A stretch of 64,000 nucleotides of DNA from Pontibacter kalidii (GTDB lineage Bacteria > Bacteroidota > Bacteroidia > Cytophagales > Hymenobacteraceae): NCBI RefSeq assembly GCF_026278245.1, contig NZ_CP111079.1:4584501-4648500 (forward strand), written 5' to 3'. This document shows positions 60,865 to 64,000 of this stretch, piece after piece. A program made the translations under genes and the position numbers. The notes beneath the pieces were generated by a model. The model made no database searches and was not told the DNA's origin. It worked only from the letters and a program-made list of their open reading frames with translations. Each line of letters opens with the position of its first letter. Positions within the stretch are counted from its first letter, which is position 1.

Positions 60865-61743
60865 TTATGCTTTTGGGTGAGCCTTCTCAAAAATGGATTT
60901 GAGTTGCTCGATGGAATTGTGTGTGTAAACCTGAGTGGCCGCCAGGCTGGCATGCCCCAGTAGATCTTTGATCGCGTTAAGATCGGCTCCCTTGTTGAGT
61001 AAGTGAGTGGCGAAGGAGTGTCGCAGAACGTGTGGGCTGTTGTGTTCAGAGGTGGTGATCAAGCTGATATATTTTTTTACGACACGATAAACGAACTTCG
61101 GGTAAAGGGGCCTTGCTTTATTAGTAACGAGCAATTTTACCGAATTGTTATCACCAAAAAAATGACTTTTCTCAGTTTGGTAGGCATCCAGCGCCAGCAG
61201 CAGCGAGTCGTTCAGGGGCACAATTCGCTCCTTGTTGCCCTTGCCCAGAACGCGTACTGTTTTGGCGCCTAGGGTGATGTCAGCAGGCTCAATATTGATC
61301 AGCTCGGCAAGGCGTATGCCGGTGCCATAGAGGAACTCCAGGATGAGCCGGTCGCGCTGACCCTCAAAGGTATCCTCAAAGGTAAAGGTGTCGAGCAGGT
61401 TGTTGAATGGCTCCTCCTGCACAAAGGCGGGAAGCTTTTTGCTGGCCTTTGGCGCTTTGATGCGCAGCATGGGGTTGGCTTTGATGCGCTCCTGTGCCAG
61501 TAAAAACCTGTAGTAGGAGCGGAGGCAGGCAATCTTCCGGTTGATGGAGCGCGGCTTGATGTTGTTCTGCACCAGCGTCAGTATCCAGGAACGGATAATG
61601 GTGTGGTCGGCCTCGGCGGCATCGGTGATCTGGTATACTTCACGCAGGTAACCGGCGAATTGGCCCAGATCGGTGTGATAAGAGGTAAGGGTGTGCGGGC
61701 TGTACCGCTTTTCGTACTGCAGGTACTTGAAAAATAAATCCAT
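60865..61743 (-). CDS. xerC: Tyrosine recombinase XerC
   Basis: 292 residues. N-terminal SAM-like domain (MDLFFKYLQYEKRYSPHTL) and catalytic domain with R144 (GTGIRLAEL), K168 (GKGNKER), H238 and R241 (PHVLRHSFATHLL), H264 (LLGHASL) and nucleophile Y273 (QVYTH). XerC/XerD-type enzymes resolve chromosome dimers at dif; no dif-like site was identified here. It lies between rpsU and hpf, the usual order in Bacteroidota, which supports xerC over an integrase. Its start codon is buried in a 20-bp hairpin. Confidence 0.95.
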   Translation of the reverse strand: MDLFFKYLQYEKRYSPHTLTSYHTDLGQFAGYLREVYQITDAAEADHTIIRSWILTLVQNNIKPRSINRKIACLRSYYRFLLAQERIKANPMLRIKAPKASKKLPAFVQEEPFNNLLDTFTFEDTFEGQRDRLILEFLYGTGIRLAELINIEPADITLGAKTVRVLGKGNKERIVPLNDSLLLALDAYQTEKSHFFGDNNSVKLLVTNKARPLYPKFVYRVVKKYISLITTSEHNSPHVLRHSFATHLLNKGADLNAIKDLLGHASLAATQVYTHNSIEQLKSIFEKAHPKA

Positions 61744-61788
61744 ACATTCGTATACCCTGCTGGGTGAGGCAGGGTATACGAATGTATG
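61741..61788 (-). promoter_or_regulatory. Perfect 20-bp hairpin covering the xerC start codon
   Basis: Left arm CATACATTCGTATACCCTGC (61741-61760) and right arm 61769-61788 are exact complements with an 8-base loop. The xerC ATG is the first three bases of the left arm. On the minus strand the structure is followed by GATTTATTTTT, so it might also weaken transcription after rpsU. Confidence 0.85.
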
Positions 61789-61815
61789 GAAAAATAAAGT
61801 ATCTAGCTAGAGATA

Positions 61816-62010
61816 CTAGTAGTTTTGGTCTACAAACATTTGCTGCTTGTACACGGCTCTCTCCTTTTGCTTTCTCTTGGCAACAGAAGGCTTCTCGAAG
61901 TACGCTCTTGAGCGCAGTTCTTTCAAAACACCAGTTCTCTCAAATTTCTTCTTGAATCTCTTCAGAGCACGGTCTACAGACTCGTTATCTTTTACGTTTA
62001 CAATAATCAT
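61816..62010 (-). CDS. rpsU: 30S ribosomal protein S21
   Basis: 64 residues: [55 protein letters not shown], the full S21 pattern. It joins the small subunit near the platform and helps start translation. It heads the rpsU-xerC-hpf group, with a good promoter upstream. Confidence 0.97.
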   Translation of the reverse strand: MIIVNVKDNESVDRALKRFKKKFERTGVLKELRSRAYFEKPSVAKRKQKERAVYKQQMFVDQNY

Positions 62011-62043
62011 ATTTTTCCTCGCTTCTCTTTGGATTTAGGGTTG

Positions 62044-62075
62044 CAAATTTAAACAATCTTATACTTAATAATCAA
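62044..62075 (-). promoter_or_regulatory. Bacteroidota-type promoter of the rpsU-xerC-hpf operon
   Basis: TTG (62073-62075), 21 bases, TAAATTTG (62044-62051) on the minus strand: exact consensus and spacing, 33 bp before the rpsU start. Confidence 0.75.
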
Positions 62076-62160
62076 CTTGTTTGCTAAATATTTATCAAAC
62101 AGCCTTGTTTTAGCCAGGAAAGCAGGGGAAAAGCCCTTAATTAGCCTCTCCCACGGCTTT

Positions 62161-63300
62161 TTACTTTAACATGGCCCTGGATATAACAAGCTTCTGTATC
62201 TCGCTGGTTCCTTCACCTATGGTGCAAAGCTTTGCGTCGCGGTAGTACTTCTCAGCCGGGTAGTCTTTGGTAAAGCCATAGCCGCCAAAGATCTGCACCG
62301 CCTCGTTGGCTACCCTTACCGATACTTCGGAGGCATACAGCTTGGCCATGGCCGATTCCTTGTTCACGTTCAGCCCACGGTTTTTCATGTCGGCGGCCTG
62401 GTAGGTGAGCAAAGAGGCCGCCTCTACCTCGGTGGCCATGTCGGCCAGCTTAAAGGCAATGCCCTGGAAGCTGGAGATAGGCTTGTTGAACTGGTGGCGC
62501 TCTTTCGAGTAAGCCAGCGCGGCATCCAATGCGCCCTGCGCAATGCCCAGCGAAAGTGCAGCAATCGAGATACGGCCGCCATCGAGCACCTTCATCGCCT
62601 GAACGAAGCCATCGCCCACCTCACCCAGGATCTGGTCTTTGTGCACGCGGCAGTCTTGGAAGATAAGCTCCGTGGTCTCAGAGGCACGCATGCCCAGTTT
62701 GTCTTCCTTGCGGCCGGCGCTAAAGCCCTCGGTGCCTTTCTCGATCACGAAAGCGGTCATGCCATGGGAGTCGCCTACCTCGCCAGTGCGCACGATCACC
62801 ACCGCCACATTGCCCGACTTGCCGTGCGTGATAAAGTTCTTGGCGCCGTTGATCACCCAGTAGTCGCCGTCCTGCACCGCCACGGTGCGCATGTTGCCCG
62901 CGTCTGAGCCCGTGTTTGGCTCCGTCAGGCCCCAGGCCCCGATCCACTCGGCGGTGGCTAGCTTAGGCAGGTACTTTCTTTTCTGCTCCTCGTTGCCGAA
63001 AGCCAGGATGTGGCCGGTGCAAAGCGAGTTATGCGCGGCCATAGAAAGGCCGATGGAGCCATCGATCTTGGAAAGTTCCGCGATGGCCGTAACGTACTCC
63101 AGGTAACCAAAGCCTGAGCCGCCATACTCTGCTGGCACGAGCACCCCCATCAGCCCCAGCTCTCCGAGTTTTTTAAATACCTCTACCGGAAACTCCTGAG
63201 ACTCGTCCCACTCCCGCATTTTAGGCTTGATGTGCTTGGCGCCAAAGTCACGGACCATGTCCGCAATCATGCGCTGGTTTTCTGTTGTTTTTAATTCCAT
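62161..63300 (-). CDS. Acyl-CoA dehydrogenase
   Basis: 379 residues, the usual length. N-terminal helical domain, the middle FAD domain with WGLTEPNTGSDAGNMRT and VINGAKNFITHGKSGNVAVV, the signature GMRASETTELIFQDCRV, and the C-terminal domain with IFGGYGFTKDYPAEKYYRDAKLCTIGEGTSEIQ, where the Glu after YPA aligns with the catalytic base of short-chain enzymes. It oxidises an acyl-CoA to the 2,3-enoyl form in fatty-acid or branched-amino-acid breakdown. Chain-length preference is not clear. Monocistronic. Confidence 0.95.
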   Translation of the reverse strand: MELKTTENQRMIADMVRDFGAKHIKPKMREWDESQEFPVEVFKKLGELGLMGVLVPAEYGGSGFGYLEYVTAIAELSKIDGSIGLSMAAHNSLCTGHILAFGNEEQKRKYLPKLATAEWIGAWGLTEPNTGSDAGNMRTVAVQDGDYWVINGAKNFITHGKSGNVAVVIVRTGEVGDSHGMTAFVIEKGTEGFSAGRKEDKLGMRASETTELIFQDCRVHKDQILGEVGDGFVQAMKVLDGGRISIAALSLGIAQGALDAALAYSKERHQFNKPISSFQGIAFKLADMATEVEAASLLTYQAADMKNRGLNVNKESAMAKLYASEVSVRVANEAVQIFGGYGFTKDYPAEKYYRDAKLCTIGEGTSEIQKLVISRAMLK

Positions 63301-63369
63301 GTATAGTTTTGGGTTGTTAATTAAGGTGATGCGTAGCTTGTATAACGGTTTTGCCCTATCCGTTGTTTA

Positions 63370-63397
63370 CAAAGCTATATAAATAAGGGCGGAGCAA
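63370..63397 (-). promoter_or_regulatory. Bacteroidota-type promoter of the acyl-CoA dehydrogenase gene
   Basis: TTG (63395-63397), 17 bases, TAGCTTTG (63370-63377) on the minus strand; a second TTG gives spacing 20. It lies 70 bp before the start codon. Confidence 0.75.
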
Positions 63398-63546
63398 CAA
63401 TCATCTATATAGATTTAATCGTATGTAATAGAGCCGACTGCATGGCGGTAGCTTTATTTTGACCGTGATTTTAATTTCTGTTATTTTGAGGATTGTTTTG
63501 CTGTGCTGCCCTTTGCAGCAGGGCCACAGGAATCGGTTTGGGTAAG

Positions 63547-64000
63547 ATGATACAGTTTTTGAAGAACCTGTTTGGAGGGAATGAGCCTGCGCTGGAGGTC
63601 TCGCTTGGCGAGCTTGGCGCGGATATGCATTCGCACATTCTTCCGGGCATAGACGACGGCTCCGAAAGCCTGGCGCAGTCGCTGGAACTCGTGCAGGGGA
63701 TGAAGGAGCTGGGCTACCGCAAACTGATCATGACGCCGCACATCATGAGCGACTTCTACAAAAACACGCCGGAGATTATTCGCGAGAAGCTGCAGCTGCT
63801 GCGGCAGGCGGTAAAAGAGGCGGGTATAGAGATAGAGCTGGACTGCGCGGCGGAGTATTACCTGGACGAGGGCCTGCTCGATAAGCTCGACAACGATGAG
63901 GAGCTGCTGACCTTCGGCAAGAACTATCTCTTGTTCGAGACATCGTTCCTGAATGAGCCCCTGAACCTGCGGGAGACGATCTTTAAGATGCGCTCCAAGG
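63547..64000 (+). CDS. CpsB/CapC-family tyrosine-protein phosphatase (partial, runs off the right edge)
   Basis: 151 codons visible: MIQFLKNLFGGNEPALEVSL, then GADMHSHILPGIDDGSESLAQSLELVQGMKELGYRKLIMTPHIMSD. H-S-H, P-G-I-D-D-G-S and T-P-H are the metal-binding marks of the PHP-fold phosphatases that control capsule and exopolysaccharide export by removing phosphate from the Wzc-type kinase. The C-terminus, and any polysaccharide genes, lie beyond the window. Confidence 0.92.
   Translation, partial: MIQFLKNLFGGNEPALEVSLGELGADMHSHILPGIDDGSESLAQSLELVQGMKELGYRKLIMTPHIMSDFYKNTPEIIREKLQLLRQAVKEAGIEIELDCAAEYYLDEGLLDKLDNDEELLTFGKNYLLFETSFLNEPLNLRETIFKMRSK

Overview
The window looks like a chromosomal segment of a Cytophagales bacterium, most like the Hymenobacteraceae (Pontibacter-type). 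The grounds are: a PorZ homologue of the type IX secretion system, a large secreted protein with a gliding-type C-terminal domain, a SusC/SusD/DUF1735 cassette, GldI-like FKBP lipoproteins, many Bacteroidota-specific families, and promoters of the Bacteroidota form TTG-N17-23-TAnnTTTG instead of TTGACA/TATAAT. Genus is an inference. I found no rRNA, tRNA or CRISPR array.

Layout. 1-5.6 kb: a phosphate-selective-type porin (cut by the left edge), a beta-helix lipoprotein and a TonB-dependent receptor, all on the minus strand. 5.8-8.6 kb: a free-standing small transcript carrying a 14-codon Cys-rich ORF, a 58-residue membrane protein, an isolated MoxR ATPase and two unknown proteins. 8.9-18 kb: an unknown protein divergent from a 2Fe-2S ferredoxin, then tdk, porZ-recO, two FKBP lipoproteins with a DHH phosphoesterase, and ndk. 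18.7-31.6 kb: LysM protein, lipoprotein, MFS transporter, hydrolase, dxs, scpA, a flippase-like membrane protein, an FAD monooxygenase, a chrA-DUF1259 pair and a GNAT acetyltransferase. 32.1-33.3 kb: a complete IS4-family element that has split a palindromic repeat. 33.4-48.2 kb: SH3-like protein, asd, a secreted lamin-tail protein, a lipase-like lipoprotein, a TSUP permease, rhlE-type helicase, small operons (DUF2892-DCC; DUF2752-TM2), a TraB/GumN protein and an amidase. 48.6-57.1 kb: an S9 peptidase, then the AT-richer SusCD-DUF1735 operon. 57.3-64 kb: two tandem PAP2 phosphatases, metK, the rpsU-xerC-hpf operon, an acyl-CoA dehydrogenase and the start of a CpsB-type tyrosine phosphatase.

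Functional themes are envelope biology (porin, TonB systems, T9SS), nutrient capture, and a core of housekeeping genes (tdk, recO, ndk, dxs, scpA, asd, metK, rpsU, hpf, xerC).

The most unusual sequence-level feature is the word AGTATA/TATACT (usually AAGTATAAA or TTTATACTT). It recurs throughout the window in spacers, terminator loops and coding regions, with 12 copies in 400 bp before the S9 peptidase. It appears scarce in the two AT-richer TonB/SusCD blocks. Other strong points are a 1261-bp IS inside a palindrome, a 27-bp perfect inverted repeat, a probable frameshift ending the DUF1259 gene, and a 20-bp hairpin that buries the xerC start codon.
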